Positions 51,723 through 61,061 of a stretch of 64,000 bases of DNA are shown here, piece by piece; position 1 is the first letter of the stretch, and each line of letters starts with the position of its first letter. The notes beneath the pieces are model-generated. The model saw only the letters and a program-made list of their open reading frames with translations. It was not told the DNA's origin and ran no database searches. The translations under genes and the position numbers were made by a program. Location: the NCBI RefSeq assembly GCF_009928525.1, contig NZ_JAABOK010000017.1, positions 1 through 64,000 of the forward strand, given 5' to 3'. This DNA comes from Chitinophaga solisilvae (GTDB taxonomy: Bacteria > Bacteroidota > Bacteroidia > Chitinophagales > Chitinophagaceae).

Positions 51723-53504
51723 ATGGAAAGACATACCTACCAGACCGGACTTATTGGGAACTGCGCTTACCTGGCGCATATCAACAAAGACACGAATATA
51801 GACTGGCTCTGCTGGCCCCGGATGGACAGCTCCTTCATTTTCGGCGGACTGCTCGACCGCAAACAGGGAGGCGAATTTTCAGTGCTCCCGGAAGGACATT
51901 ATACTTCCCATCAATACTATCTTGAAAACACCAACATTCTTTGTACGGAAATAACGACGGCTGAAGGCAGCTACCGCATCACCGATTTCGCGCCGCGCTT
52001 CATGCAGTATGAACGTTTCTTTAAACCACTAATGCTGATCCGGAAAGTAGAACCGGTTGACGGCTCCCCGCGCATACGCGTGAAATGTGCCCCCACCTGC
52101 GACTATGGCGCAAAAAAACTGCGTCCGCTCAGAGGCAGCAGCCACATTGAGTTTACCGGCTGTGAGGAAAATATCCGGCTGACCACCAATATTGCTGTCA
52201 GCTATCTTTTTGAAGAAGAATTTTTTGTACTGAATGATACCCGCTATCTGATCCTTACCTACGGACATCCGCTGGAAGCCCCGCTGGTCAGCACTGCTGA
52301 GCGGTTCCTGCGGGAAACCGTCTCTTACTGGCACACCTGGATCAAACATTCTTCCATCGCCAACTATTTCCAGCCATATGTTATCCGCTCTGCTCTCGCC
52401 CTGAAGATACACCAGTACGAAGATACCGGCGCTATCATTGCCGCCAGTACCACCAGCCTGCCTGAATTTCCGGAGAGCGGCCGCAACTGGGACTACCGCT
52501 ACTGCTGGATGCGCGATACCTATTATGTAATTATGGCGCTGAACCACATCGGACATTTTGAAGAAATGGAACGCTACTTCGGGTACATCACGGACATCTC
52601 TTTCTCCGGAGATTTCCGTTACCAACCCCTGTACGGTATCACCGGACAAAAAACCCTTTCCGAAACCATCCTGCCTCACCTCAACGGCTATATGGGAAAT
52701 AAGCCCGTACGCGTTGGCAACCAGGCATATGAACATATTCAGAATGATATTTACGGGCAGGTATTAATTTCGATGCTCCCCTTGTATACAGATCACCGCT
52801 TTATCTTCAGCGAACGAAAAGATTCTGACAGATGGATTAATCTGCTGCTGAAAAAGATAGAACGTACCATTGATGAAAAAGATGCAGGCATCTGGGAATT
52901 CAGGAACATGGCCAATATCCATTGCTATACCAACCTGTTTCAATGGGCCGGATGCAATGCCGCCGAAAAAATGGCCCGCACCATCGGCAACGAAGAACTG
53001 ATTGCCCGCGCCATTGCCCTCAAGGAACGGGCCGCCGCCCATATCGAAAGCTGCTACGACCCCGTCCGGAAAGTTTACACCAACGCCGCAGGCAGCGAAC
53101 ACCTGGACGCCAGCACTCTGCAGCTCATCATGATGAACTACCTGGACCCGGCCTCCGAACGCGCCCGCGATCACCTGGCCGGACTCGAAAAGGAACTCAA
53201 AACACCTGAAGGACTCTTCTACCGCTATCTCCACTCCGACGATTTCGGTAAACCCAAAACCACCTTCCTCGTCTGCGCCTTCTGGTACGTGGAAGCACTC
53301 GCCTGTGTTGGCCGCCTCGACGATGCCCGGCGAGAGTTCGAACGACTCCTCCAATACTCCAACCACCTCCTCCTCTTCAGCGAAGACGTAGAATCCGCCA
53401 CCGGCAGCCAATGGGGCAACTTTCCCCAGGCATACAGCCACGTAGGACTGATGAACGCCGCATACAGAATATCGATGAAGCTGGACACGCCGATATTTCT
53501 TTAA
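51723..53504 (+). CDS. Glycoside hydrolase family 15 protein
   Basis: Cytosolic GH15 protein of 593 residues (no signal peptide). The N-terminal beta domain starts YQTGLIGNCAYLAHINKDTN; the (alpha/alpha)6 barrel carries GRNWDYRYCWMRDTYY (about 253-268), DAGIWEFRN with the probable acid Glu, and near the end SEDVESATGSQWGNFPQAYS with the probable base. GH15 includes glucoamylases and bacterial trehalases. With the convergent trehalose synthase and divergent glucokinase a trehalase role is attractive. Its stop lies in the left arm of the element at 53501. Confidence 0.92.
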   Translation: MERHTYQTGLIGNCAYLAHINKDTNIDWLCWPRMDSSFIFGGLLDRKQGGEFSVLPEGHYTSHQYYLENTNILCTEITTAEGSYRITDFAPRFMQYERFFKPLMLIRKVEPVDGSPRIRVKCAPTCDYGAKKLRPLRGSSHIEFTGCEENIRLTTNIAVSYLFEEEFFVLNDTRYLILTYGHPLEAPLVSTAERFLRETVSYWHTWIKHSSIANYFQPYVIRSALALKIHQYEDTGAIIAASTTSLPEFPESGRNWDYRYCWMRDTYYVIMALNHIGHFEEMERYFGYITDISFSGDFRYQPLYGITGQKTLSETILPHLNGYMGNKPVRVGNQAYEHIQNDIYGQVLISMLPLYTDHRFIFSERKDSDRWINLLLKKIERTIDEKDAGIWEFRNMANIHCYTNLFQWAGCNAAEKMARTIGNEELIARAIALKERAAAHIESCYDPVRKVYTNAAGSEHLDASTLQLIMMNYLDPASERARDHLAGLEKELKTPEGLFYRYLHSDDFGKPKTTFLVCAFWYVEALACVGRLDDARREFERLLQYSNHLLLFSEDVESATGSQWGNFPQAYSHVGLMNAAYRISMKLDTPIFL

Positions 53505-53625
53505 TTGCGAATTACGAATTGCGAATTACGAATGAGGAGCGAAGACATAAGCGAAGAAGTAAATTCTTTATCCGCTTATGTCTTCGCTCCTCATTCGTAA
53601 TTCGCAATTCGTAATTCGCAATTAA
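53501..53625. repeat. Long inverted-repeat element, copy C
   Basis: Left arm 53501-53553 and right arm 53573-53625 are perfect reverse complements over 53 bp, loop 19 bp. Modules: TTAATTGCGAATTACGAATTG, CGAATTACGAATG, AGGAGCGAAGACATAAGCG. The left arm holds the TAA stop of the GH15 gene, and the right arm ends 3 bp before the stop of the convergent otsBA gene. Same family as 10713 and 20561. Confidence 0.95.
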
Positions 53626-53628
53626 ACA

Positions 53629-55806
53629 CTAGTTTTTCCTAAGTGTCCTCAGCAAATGCCTCACCTCATGATAACTACGCAGGTAATATTTAGCTGCTGA
53701 TAACTGGCTGCCCACTTTGATACTGGTGGCTTTGGAGGGCAGCGCCTTGAATATGTCCTCATCGGTGACATCGTCACCGAGGGCCATGATGAAATCATAT
53801 TTTTTATGGTGCAGCCAGCTCAGAGCTGCTTTGCCCTTATTGATTTCAATGTTTTTTACTTCTATGACCTTATCTCCGGGTAATACCTGCAGCCCTTTTT
53901 CTACGGTATAATAGCGGAGGGTGTTCATGAGTTCATTGGCCCGCAGTTCTCCGAGGCCGGACTCTACTTTGCGGTAATGCCATACCAGCGAGAAACTTTT
54001 CTCTTCCACGAAGGAGCCGGGCGTACGGTCAGTTACCTGTTCCATCATGGTGAGAATTTCCGGTTTCCAGCTGTCGTTCAGGCCAGGAAGCTGATACCAT
54101 TCTCCTTCTTTCGTTTTCTGCCAGGCGCCGTGTTCCGCGATGAGGTCCAGCGGAAGGTTACCAAACCACTCTCCCAGCGTTTCGTGCTTACGGCCGCTGA
54201 TCATGACCACATCGTTGCCAGGTGTGGCTGCCAGCTCCCGCAGCAGCTGATACAGGTCCGGGTCCGGAGAAGCCATATCTATGTTGGGCTGAAAGCCGAC
54301 CAGGGTGCCGTCGTAATCCAGGAAGAGAATCCGTTTTTTAGCCTGACGATACTGTTGCCTGATTAATACGGCAGTTTCCTGGTTCACACGACGCGCCAGC
54401 ATATTCTGCTGCATTTCATTTACTTCCGCGAGGCGTGTCATAAATAGTTTCACCCAGTGATGAATATTGAACTTGGAAACTACCTGCCGCATCTGCCGCA
54501 TCCGGCGCTGTTGTTCCGGCAGCGGCATATTCAGGGCATCTGTAATAGCGCGGGTGATGGCGCCCAGGTTGTTGGGATTTACAATGATGGCGTCGCTCAG
54601 TTCTTTGGAAGCACCTGCCATTTCACTGAGTATCAGCACGCCGTCGTTGTTATTACGGCTGGCAACATACTCCTTGCTGACGAGGTTCATCCCATCGCGC
54701 ATAGGGCTCACCAGGCAGATGTCCGCAAAATTATACAAGGCAGACAGCATTTCCACGGGGAAGGAACGGTAAAAGTACTGTATCGGGTGCCAGCTGAGTG
54801 TGCGGAACCTGGCGTTGATGTTTCCTACGAGCTTATCAATGTCGTCACGCAGCTCCTTGTATTGCGGTACGGTATCCCTGGAGGGCACCACTATCATATA
54901 TAATACCACCCGGCTGATGTATTCGGGATGCAACTGCAGTAATAATTCAAATGCCTGCAGGCGCTGAATAATACCCTTGCTGTAATCCAGCCGGTCGATA
55001 GATAGTACCAGCCGTTCTTCCCTGAAATTTTCCCGCAGTGTTTTCAGGTGTTCCTGTACTTCGGGATTATTTCCGAGGGAGGCAAACTTATCATAGTCGA
55101 TTCCCATCGGAAAGGTTTCCACCACCACTGCCCTGTCATTATAGGACACCACGTTGGCGGTAGTGTTTACCGGCAGCAGGCGGCTGGCGGCATTCAGGAA
55201 ATGGCGGGTGTCGTCAAAGGTATGGAAGCCCATCAGATCTGCTCCCAGCATTCCTTCCAGTATTTCCGCCCTCCAGGGGATAAGACGGAATAATTCGTAA
55301 GAGGGAAACGGGATGTGCTGGAAAAAGCCCACTGATATTTCCGGCATCTCTGTACGGATCATTCCCGGCAGTAAAAGCAGTTGATAGTCATGTACCCAGA
55401 TGATGTCTCCTGGCCCCGCTATCTGCAAAACAATATCCCTGAATTTCTGGTTTACCTGGTGGTAGGCATCCCAGTAAGATTGCTCATAGCGGGCATAAAC
55501 GCCCATATAGTGGAAAACAGGCCACAGTGTTTCGTTGGAAAATCCCTCATAAAAATTATTGATTTCCTCCTGGGTAAGAAAAACCGGCATCAGGTTCATT
55601 TGTCTTAACTGCTTCGTTACTTTCTCCTGTTGCTTCAGATCTTCAATTTCAAGACCGGGCCATCCGATCCAGATATTGTTACCTTCCCTGTAGATAGAGC
55701 CTAGTCCCGTCGCCAGACCGCCTTCGCTGGATTGTAATGTAAACTCTCCGTTCTTTTCTGAAATTTTTACCGGCAGCCTGTTCGATACAATAATGGTTTT
55801 TCTCAT
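53629..55806 (-). CDS. otsBA: Fused trehalose-6-phosphate synthase/phosphatase
   Basis: Two-domain enzyme of 725 residues. The N-terminal GT20 domain (about 1-465) makes trehalose 6-phosphate from UDP-glucose and glucose 6-phosphate: SSEGGLATGLGSIY, WVHDYQLLLLPGMIR and DGMNLVSKEYVASR are diagnostic. The C-terminal HAD phosphatase (about 485-720) has FLDYDGTLVGF, MISGRK and GDDVTDEDIF. The fused form yields trehalose directly. It is convergent with GH15, the two separated only by the inverted repeat at 53501-53625. Confidence 0.95.
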   Translation of the reverse strand: MRKTIIVSNRLPVKISEKNGEFTLQSSEGGLATGLGSIYREGNNIWIGWPGLEIEDLKQQEKVTKQLRQMNLMPVFLTQEEINNFYEGFSNETLWPVFHYMGVYARYEQSYWDAYHQVNQKFRDIVLQIAGPGDIIWVHDYQLLLLPGMIRTEMPEISVGFFQHIPFPSYELFRLIPWRAEILEGMLGADLMGFHTFDDTRHFLNAASRLLPVNTTANVVSYNDRAVVVETFPMGIDYDKFASLGNNPEVQEHLKTLRENFREERLVLSIDRLDYSKGIIQRLQAFELLLQLHPEYISRVVLYMIVVPSRDTVPQYKELRDDIDKLVGNINARFRTLSWHPIQYFYRSFPVEMLSALYNFADICLVSPMRDGMNLVSKEYVASRNNNDGVLILSEMAGASKELSDAIIVNPNNLGAITRAITDALNMPLPEQQRRMRQMRQVVSKFNIHHWVKLFMTRLAEVNEMQQNMLARRVNQETAVLIRQQYRQAKKRILFLDYDGTLVGFQPNIDMASPDPDLYQLLRELAATPGNDVVMISGRKHETLGEWFGNLPLDLIAEHGAWQKTKEGEWYQLPGLNDSWKPEILTMMEQVTDRTPGSFVEEKSFSLVWHYRKVESGLGELRANELMNTLRYYTVEKGLQVLPGDKVIEVKNIEINKGKAALSWLHHKKYDFIMALGDDVTDEDIFKALPSKATSIKVGSQLSAAKYYLRSYHEVRHLLRTLRKN

Positions 55807-56025
55807 AGTCAGTTTATATCTGTTAATTTCTAATTACTTACAATAGCGGACACACCAAACAAAACAAATAATGCACCCAAAAGAGCGGAACCTATATATA
55901 TAAATAAAACTAATGCTGCTAAAGCGGCGGTGGTTCATCAACAGGGCTATATCCAGGAATCGGATATCGGGTATACCTGCAAAGCGTGAGATTGCAATAT
56001 AATGGTTTTCATGGGGAAAAGAAAA

Positions 56026-56982
56026 TCATCCCAGCAGTTTTTCCATCAGCACCAGCCCGTCAACTGCCGCGGAAATGCTGCATGGATTGGGAATTTCGCC
56101 GCGGAAATATTTCACCACATCCGCTATCATAGGTTGTTGAATATGAGTGGGGTTATTGAAGCGGAATGTTTTTGTCTGATGAGCTGTATGTAAAGTTACC
56201 TGGTCAAAATCTGTAAAGAAATGAAAGACAATACTTCCCTTACTTCCGCTGATAATACATTCGTCTGTTTGCTGTTGCCGGGGAGAAACAAAATTCCAGC
56301 TGCCGTTAAACAGGATGTTACCGGGAAATAAAACCTGGCCGCTAACGATGTCGGCTATACGTACATCCGTACCGGTGCTGATACCACTGACCTGTTCCGG
56401 CAGCCCGAAATAGTAAAGGAGTATATCCAGCTGGTGAGGCGCCAGGTCGTGAAAGTGGCCGCCACCGGACAGGGCCGGATCCAGCCGCCAGCCCGCGCCT
56501 TCTTTTGGCAGGGGCTTCCACAGGCGTAGGTCTACAGACTGCACCTCTCCTATGCGGGCCTCATCCAGTAATTGCTTTACGCAGGCAAAAGCCGGCAACC
56601 TGCGCCTGTAATGCGCAATACTGAGCCGGGCGCCGGTGCGTGCTACGGCGTCGGCTATACGCTTTGCACCGGCACTGTCCGGCGCTGCAGGTTTTTCCAG
56701 ATAAACGGGAAACCCCCTTTCCATGGCAGCCAGCGCATAGGCTTCATGGCTGCCGGGAGGAGTGGCAATATAGATAGCGTTTACTTCCGGATCATTCATC
56801 AGGTCGGTGGCATCATGATAAGCCCGGGCCACCTGATGGCGCCTGGCATAGTCTTCCGCCAATGCGGCATCCCGCCGCATAACTGCTGTAACCAGGCTGT
56901 TTTCTGCCAGCCTGAAAGCCGGGCCGCTTTTTACTTCGGTCACATTACCGCAACCAATAATTCCCCATTTGATAGTAGTCAT
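56026..56982 (-). CDS. Gfo/Idh/MocA family oxidoreductase
   Basis: NAD(P)-dependent oxidoreductase of 318 residues. The Rossmann start is IKWGIIGCGNVTEVKSGPAF; the EKP motif is in PVYLEKPAAPDSAGAKR, and the substrate His region GGGHFHDLAPHQLDILLYYFG follows near 180. Members oxidise or reduce sugar or inositol hydroxyls. Last of a three-gene operon with an EamA transporter (15-bp gap) and a CGNR regulator. Substrate unknown. Confidence 0.9.
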   Translation of the reverse strand: MTTIKWGIIGCGNVTEVKSGPAFRLAENSLVTAVMRRDAALAEDYARRHQVARAYHDATDLMNDPEVNAIYIATPPGSHEAYALAAMERGFPVYLEKPAAPDSAGAKRIADAVARTGARLSIAHYRRRLPAFACVKQLLDEARIGEVQSVDLRLWKPLPKEGAGWRLDPALSGGGHFHDLAPHQLDILLYYFGLPEQVSGISTGTDVRIADIVSGQVLFPGNILFNGSWNFVSPRQQQTDECIISGSKGSIVFHFFTDFDQVTLHTAHQTKTFRFNNPTHIQQPMIADVVKYFRGEIPNPCSISAAVDGLVLMEKLLG

Positions 56983-56997
56983 ACCTCAAAATAGAAA

Positions 56998-57903
56998 TTA
57001 TTTCTTTAAAGTCATGAGCACAACACCGGATATAACAACAGCGGAAGCCATACCTACCGTCGAATTAACAGCTTCATTCCCGATGGCCCAGCCCAGGAAC
57101 ATAGCAACAACCGGATTCACATAGGCATAGGTGGCCGTCAGCCTGGGTGGTGCATTCCTGGTAAGCCAGCTGTAAGAAGTATATCCTACCAGGGAACCGA
57201 TAAACACAAGATAAAAATAAGCGATCCATCCTTCGTACATCATGAGTGGCAGTGTACTCCAGGCGCCGTGTTCAAAAATGAAACTGGCCAGGAAGGAGCA
57301 AACACAGCCTGTTATCATCTGGATGGCGGTGCTGGTAATCTGGGTGGGCATGGGCAGGCGCTGTACAAAAAGAGAGCCGGTAGCCCAGCTGATGCTGCCG
57401 CATACCACTACCACGATGGGCCATAACGGAAACGATTTTGCGTGGTTGTGCACCAAAGGATTAAACAGGAGAAATAAACCGGTGAATCCGAGAACAATAC
57501 CTGTCATGGTCAGCGCCGAAGGCCGCTTCCTGCTGAAGAAGGCCCAGTCTATACCCAGGAACCAGGCAGGCATGGCTGCTACCAGCAAGGCTACCAGGCC
57601 GGAGGGCATATGGTGAACGGCGAGCGCCACCGAGGAATTCCCGATACCTATCAGTAACGTACCTACGAAAACGGCGGACAGGATCTGCTTCCCGGAAGGC
57701 ATTGTTCTTTCTTTGGCAATACCGATTATCAGTAAGACAGGCCCCGCCAGCAAAAACCGCAGGCCGGATAATAAAAACGGAGGAACTGACTTGGTGGCAA
57801 TCTTCATTCCGAGATAAGTGCTGCCCCATATTATATATACCGCCAGGAGATACAGGAACATTTTTGTTGTCAGGGATCCGGCGGGTTTGGTCGTTGTGAT
57901 CAT
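56998..57903 (-). CDS. EamA/DMT family transporter
   Basis: Drug/metabolite transporter of 301 residues with ten helices in two EamA repeats; the YIIWGSTYLGMKIA start and LRFLLAGPVLL are typical of the YedA-like group, mostly metabolite exporters. The start overlaps the stop of the CGNR gene by 4 nt (ATGA), so the two are translationally coupled; 15 bp precede the oxidoreductase gene. Confidence 0.9.
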   Translation of the reverse strand: MITTTKPAGSLTTKMFLYLLAVYIIWGSTYLGMKIATKSVPPFLLSGLRFLLAGPVLLIIGIAKERTMPSGKQILSAVFVGTLLIGIGNSSVALAVHHMPSGLVALLVAAMPAWFLGIDWAFFSRKRPSALTMTGIVLGFTGLFLLFNPLVHNHAKSFPLWPIVVVVCGSISWATGSLFVQRLPMPTQITSTAIQMITGCVCSFLASFIFEHGAWSTLPLMMYEGWIAYFYLVFIGSLVGYTSYSWLTRNAPPRLTATYAYVNPVVAMFLGWAIGNEAVNSTVGMASAVVISGVVLMTLKK

Positions 57904-58520
57904 GGTTGCTTCTTTTTATTGCGCTGATAGTACTTGGTAACTTTATGAATATCTCCGCAACTGCTCATATTACACCATCTGCGGGAACCGTTGCGGCTCT
58001 TATCGAGAAAGAGCCAGCCGCAGGCCGGGCATTGCCTTACCTGTTGCAGCTGTGTTCCGGTAAATAACTCCTGGGCCGATTTCACCAGCCACCAGGTAAC
58101 CTGCTCCAGCGCGGGTGCGTTGAACAGTAATTCTCCCTTCTGCTGAGATGGTCGCCAGGTCATTTCGATGTTCGTATAGGCGTCTGAGAGATAGGTATTA
58201 AATAATTGCAGGTCACCTGCGGCGGGTGACTTATGTGCCATAACGGCAGTGAATAAACGTAGTAAAAGCTCCCGTAGCTGTATCGTTTTTTCAAACACAA
58301 CTGCCGCCTTCTGGGGGTATCCTTTGGCGAGCCGTTCCAGGGTATGCAACACCTTGGATGGGAATATCTCCTGCCGGGTATACCACTGCAACAACTCCCT
58401 GAAACCCGGCAGGTAGTCATAAGGGTCCGGCTTCATCCGGTTACTGATAGTGTTGACAAAATCGAGGCAGAGCACTCCCCCATCAAAGCGTAACGTATCA
58501 ATAGATTTTAACGCTGACAT
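57900..58520 (-). CDS. CGNR zinc-finger/ABATE-domain regulator
   Basis: Putative transcription factor of about 206 residues. The N-terminal ABATE region starts FDGGVLCLDFVNTISNR; the C-terminal CGNR-type zinc finger is CPACGWLFLDKSRNGSRRWC followed by NMSSCGDIHKV (four Cys). These proteins are thought to regulate adjacent transport or stress genes. I use the Met of MSALKSID; a longer frame opens at 58547. It heads the operon with the EamA exporter and the oxidoreductase. Confidence 0.88.
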   Translation of the reverse strand: MSALKSIDTLRFDGGVLCLDFVNTISNRMKPDPYDYLPGFRELLQWYTRQEIFPSKVLHTLERLAKGYPQKAAVVFEKTIQLRELLLRLFTAVMAHKSPAAGDLQLFNTYLSDAYTNIEMTWRPSQQKGELLFNAPALEQVTWWLVKSAQELFTGTQLQQVRQCPACGWLFLDKSRNGSRRWCNMSSCGDIHKVTKYYQRNKKKQP

Positions 58521-59260
58521 AAGCCTGTTTTTCCGGGTACATGACAAAGGTACATATTAATTTTAACCACCAAAATTAATTTTACCGGTTAATAAAAATC
58601 AGTGGAAAAACGGTACTTTTCATTACCTAAAGCATCGTATTATCATTTACAGACTAATATATTTAAAATGAAATAGTTACAAAATAAAAAAACAGCCTTT
58701 TTCGAGGCTGTCATTCAGGTAAACCAATAGTATTTTAAGGAGGTTGTTATTATCCGGGGTGTAGCTTTTTCATCAGCTGCAGCCTGCAGGTATCATATTA
58801 AAATCAGTGCAATATTAAAGCAATTAAAGCGGATACAGCAATGAATTTACAAATAAATATTTATATAATATTATAAATATTAAGAATAATTATTTTTATC
58901 AATTCAAAAACGGATTGCCTGGTTTTTAACCCGCATACCGGATCATGTACAGCCACCTTAACCAGGTGACCAGCCGATCACAAAAACAGTTATTTTCATC
59001 AATACGGTTACCGATATCATACCTGTATCCTACCCTGAAAAGATGCCGTAAGTGAAACAATGTACCTGCAGTCAGGCAACCTGCCCTACTCATAAAACTG
59101 TCAGTCCGGCAGTTTACTATAACGGTAAATACCGCCTGGTGTATCCTTGTTTTCTGCCCCTGAACTCACCGGTTTTCCTCTGCTGTATCTTACATAAGAT
59201 TACCTCCAACGGTCTGCTTCCAACCTGTCAGGTACCCGGTAATTTCTCTCCTCCTGTGGC
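58521..59260. other. Intergenic region of about 740 bp
   Basis: No convincing gene. It contains a minus-strand terminator-like hairpin (58681-58711) in the leader of the CGNR gene, and an A/T-rich stretch around 58835-58905. A plus-strand frame of 87 codons at 59052-59315 has no protein-like character and is rejected. A small RNA or attenuated leader on the minus strand is possible. Confidence 0.5.
58681..58711 (-). terminator. Orphan terminator upstream of the CGNR gene
   Basis: On the minus strand ACAGCCT / AGGCTGT stem (7 bp) with a 6-nt loop, followed by TTTTTTTATTTT. No annotated minus-strand gene ends before it; it precedes the CGNR start by about 160 bp. It may end a small RNA or act as an attenuator. 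Confidence 0.55.
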
Positions 59261-59292
59261 AAAAAATAACGGGTTACCCAAGGGTAACCCGT
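59261..59292 (-). terminator. Intrinsic terminator of the GT-C-like gene
   Basis: On the minus strand ACGGGTTACCC / GGGTAACCCGT, a perfect 11-bp stem with a 2-nt loop, followed by TTATTTTTT; 25 bp after the gene's stop. Confidence 0.88.
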
Positions 59293-59317
59293 CAACTTAT
59301 AAATACAATATCTGACT

Positions 59318-60955
59318 TTACTGTTTCGGCACATATACCTCAATCATGGCATTGGCAGGTCTGCGGGGCGCCAGGAAAGAATCTATCTGCTGGTAATGCA
59401 GCTTCAGCTCATCGCGGAGTGCGAAAGGGAAAAAGTTATTCAGCGAGGGCGCATACTCAAACAATACCAGGTCATAATGATGCTGCTGCACCTTTACTTT
59501 GAATGCGGCCAGCTGCCGGTTAAACATCCCTACTCCGAGGTGGTACCATAACGGATAGTCCGGTCCCGTTTCCAGGCGGAAGGGCATAGCCGCTGCCAGC
59601 GGCGTTAACTCTGTCATATTCAGCACCTTAATATCTGCCTTCTTTTCATGTACTAACGGTAACGCCAGTACGCGGTGAATACCGTCTACCGTAGGCTGAG
59701 GCATATAGATGCCGCGGAATACCGGCAGGTCGCTAAATACCCACCTGGAAACCGGTACGTCAGTCGTATCCCGGTTGATCATAAAGTTGCGGCGCGATAC
59801 TACATTCTCATGGGTACTATCGGTGGCCGCATAGGCTTCCTTCACCGGGAAGAGGCGGTCTGTATACCGGCCGATATACTTCCACCAGGTACCTGACCAC
59901 CAGAACAATACCAGCGCAATAGCAAACAGCAGCGACTTTCCTGTATTAAGCGGCACTTGCAGCAGGGCACATAACCAGGTAGCGATGAAGGCAAAGGCAA
60001 AACTGTGGAAGAAAATATTGTTATCCGGCGGGGTGTAGCTGGTTACCTGGAAGATAGCCGCTTCTCCCAGTATGCCAAAGGTAAGCAGGGCAAACAACAC
60101 TTCTTTTCGTGTATGCATCCACGTGCCCCAATGCTTTACACCGGCAGCCAGACAAAGTACTGCCAGGACCACATAAGCCTTGATCCAGTTGGAATTACCC
60201 ATAATTTCATCTGTAAAATCGTTCAGGGCTAACCGGGAATTATGCGGTGGCTGCCCGTGGTTGAACCAATAGGCAAAACCAGGCAGCAGGGGTATAATAA
60301 AGAGGCCGCCAATGATCAGTAACGCCCCGCAGAAACGAACCGGGTCCCACCATTTACCGGTGATATAACTATTATACACCAGGAGGGCCAGACAAAGCAT
60401 CAGTGCCATTCCCCCACCGTCCTGCTTCGTGAAAACAGACAGGAACACGAAAAGTGCGGCAGCCGTAATATACAGGTACCTGGTTATCAGTTTCTCTGTA
60501 AAGAAAGACTTCAGCAAAAAACTGATCGCTACCAGCTCATATACTATTACCGTATGATTGTACCAGGGCCAGAAATTGAAGAAGGAATAAGACAGCGCAA
60601 ACACCAGCACCGATAACAGGCGTATAGCCGGTTGCACGTCCAGACTCCTGAGAATAGACCTGAAAGATAACCCTGCAATAATATTGATGAACACCTGGGC
60701 TTTTACCAGGGAAATCATCTGCGGACCAAACAGCTTAAAAAACAACGCAGGGATCATCCAGAAACCGTAACCCAGCGGGGTCCCGAAATCTCTGAAAGGA
60801 ACCTGACCGGATGATAACCGGTAAGCTCCCTCCCATGACAAAAAGATGTTTACACGATAGGGAAAGGTGACAAAAAGCGGCACAATGGCCAATGCTACAA
60901 TAATAAATACTTCAGCAATTGCCCCTTTGCGGGCACTTTGGGATGTTGTTGGCAT
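59318..60955 (-). CDS. Polytopic membrane protein, GT-C glycosyltransferase-like
   Basis: Integral membrane protein of 545 residues with about 11-12 helices in the first 380 residues and a soluble C-terminal domain (about 385-545). The first large loop has LSWEGAYRLSSGQVPFRDFG, which matches the position of the acidic loop of GT-C (PMT/ArnT-like) lipid-sugar transferases, where an Asp or Glu is catalytic. Family assignment is tentative. It diverges from three genes for a polyprenyl-phosphoryl-pentose donor, which makes a pentosyltransferase role attractive. Confidence 0.6.
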   Translation of the reverse strand: MPTTSQSARKGAIAEVFIIVALAIVPLFVTFPYRVNIFLSWEGAYRLSSGQVPFRDFGTPLGYGFWMIPALFFKLFGPQMISLVKAQVFINIIAGLSFRSILRSLDVQPAIRLLSVLVFALSYSFFNFWPWYNHTVIVYELVAISFLLKSFFTEKLITRYLYITAAALFVFLSVFTKQDGGGMALMLCLALLVYNSYITGKWWDPVRFCGALLIIGGLFIIPLLPGFAYWFNHGQPPHNSRLALNDFTDEIMGNSNWIKAYVVLAVLCLAAGVKHWGTWMHTRKEVLFALLTFGILGEAAIFQVTSYTPPDNNIFFHSFAFAFIATWLCALLQVPLNTGKSLLFAIALVLFWWSGTWWKYIGRYTDRLFPVKEAYAATDSTHENVVSRRNFMINRDTTDVPVSRWVFSDLPVFRGIYMPQPTVDGIHRVLALPLVHEKKADIKVLNMTELTPLAAAMPFRLETGPDYPLWYHLGVGMFNRQLAAFKVKVQQHHYDLVLFEYAPSLNNFFPFALRDELKLHYQQIDSFLAPRRPANAMIEVYVPKQ

Positions 60956-61061
60956 AAAGAAAAAAAGGGATTAGCAGCAAAAAACTACAATTGCAATAAC
61001 ATTAACGTAACCAAAAGTAATTGAATAAATTGTAACTTGTCGCGTCAACTTTAGGGCCCCC

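Noticed and set aside
52029..53441. Two long minus-strand frames antisense to GH15
   Set aside because: GH15 motifs on the plus strand are complete; the antisense frames have no signature.
59052..59315. Plus-strand frame of 87 codons before the GT-C terminator
   Set aside because: Composition (many Cys, Pro, Ser) is not protein-like, and it runs through the terminator stem of the opposite gene.
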